Part shown: positions 40,783 through 41,062 of the stretch, piece by piece
Layout of the letters: the number at the start of each line of letters is the position of its first letter
Numbering within the stretch: the first letter of the stretch is position 1
Origin: Chloroflexi bacterium UBA4736
Lineage (GTDB): Bacteria; Chloroflexota; Dormibacteria; Dormibacterales; Dormibacteraceae
Direction: 5' to 3'
Length of the DNA stretch: 41,062 bases
NCBI GenBank assembly: GCA_002404015.1
Contig: DHIW01000038.1
Coordinates: forward strand, 1-41,062
The notes under the pieces: generated by a model
Told to the model about the DNA's origin: nothing
The model's input: the letters and a program-made list of their open reading frames with translations, nothing else
The model's database searches: none
Position numbers and translations under genes: made by a program

Positions 40783-41062
40783 AAGCTGGACAGCGAAAGT
40801 CGGGATCTACGGTTTCTTCGTCTCGGCCACGAAGCAATCCCATGCCATACACCTTCGTTTCAGGTGCCCCAGTAATCGGCCCCCGTGTCCTCCTCGGTGA
40901 TAGCCACTCCACAGACTGTTAGACGGCCGCCCGACAGGAAGGAATGAGCTTAAGCAAGGGTATCCGGACCCTGCCAGCGGGGCCGGAAGCCGACAACCAC
41001 CAAAGGCTCACGCGCCAAACCTCGATCGGATCCACGGTTTCTAGTGCTGCGTCCCATAAATA
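40783..41062. other. Window end without a recognised gene
   Basis: The last 280 bases show no recognisable gene or RNA. The composition is less GC-rich than the chromosomal part, in keeping with accessory DNA. Confidence 0.4.

Overview
The window is about 41 kb of very GC-rich bacterial DNA with many GTG and TTG starts and tightly packed, often overlapping genes. A UPF0182 membrane protein, a DUF3052 protein, an F420-type luciferase-like oxidoreductase, a ClgR-like regulator beside clpP and many apparently leaderless starts fit a high-GC Terrabacteria lineage: Actinomycetota, or a Chloroflexota/Dormibacterota-like group. This placement is inferred from gene content; no 16S rRNA or marker set is present.

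Positions 1 to about 28.5 kb look like ordinary chromosome. In order: a ClgR-like regulator, ClpP and an NAD-dependent epimerase; a UPF0182 protein; pcm opposite a hypoxanthine phosphoribosyltransferase fused to a nuclease-like N-terminal domain; a lipoprotein divergent from a small gene and a CDF-like transporter; a thiolase; a cupin overlapping a GGDEF protein; a cysteine-synthase-family gene broken by one in-frame stop; 3-methyladenine glycosylase overlapping a GAF-GGDEF protein; class I fructose-bisphosphate aldolase; an RNase Z-like hydrolase; small genes and DUF3052; a peptide-type ABC binding protein and two permeases without ATPases; acetyltransferase; luciferase-like oxidoreductase; glycosidase-like protein; two membrane glycosyltransferase-like proteins; and pantothenate kinase (coaA).

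From about 28.5 kb the window becomes an accessory, rearranged region. It holds an M23 peptidase running out of frame into a 3' fragment of ssb, a TrbL/VirB6-like membrane protein, an acetyltransferase, an excisionase-like gene with a 78-bp internal tandem duplication, remnants of a type I restriction hsdR and of a tyrosine integrase, an SDR dehydrogenase, a complete IS256-family element and a complete IS110-family element. It ends with a tRNA-like fragment beside short repeats (possible attachment site) and a GIY-YIG protein. This looks like the decayed remains of one or more integrative elements.

The most interesting unit is on the minus strand at 37.9-39.75 kb. A recognisable yybP-ykoY (manganese) riboswitch lies just after an extended -10 promoter. 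The 3' strand of its P1 helix is shared with a second hairpin that covers part of the Shine-Dalgarno sequence. It precedes a one-repeat TerC-like membrane protein whose stop overlaps the start of a fusion protein: a DedA/VTT membrane domain, a second membrane block and a histidine-kinase DHp domain with its phospho-acceptor His but no ATPase domain. This suggests a Mn-controlled two-gene membrane system of unusual architecture.
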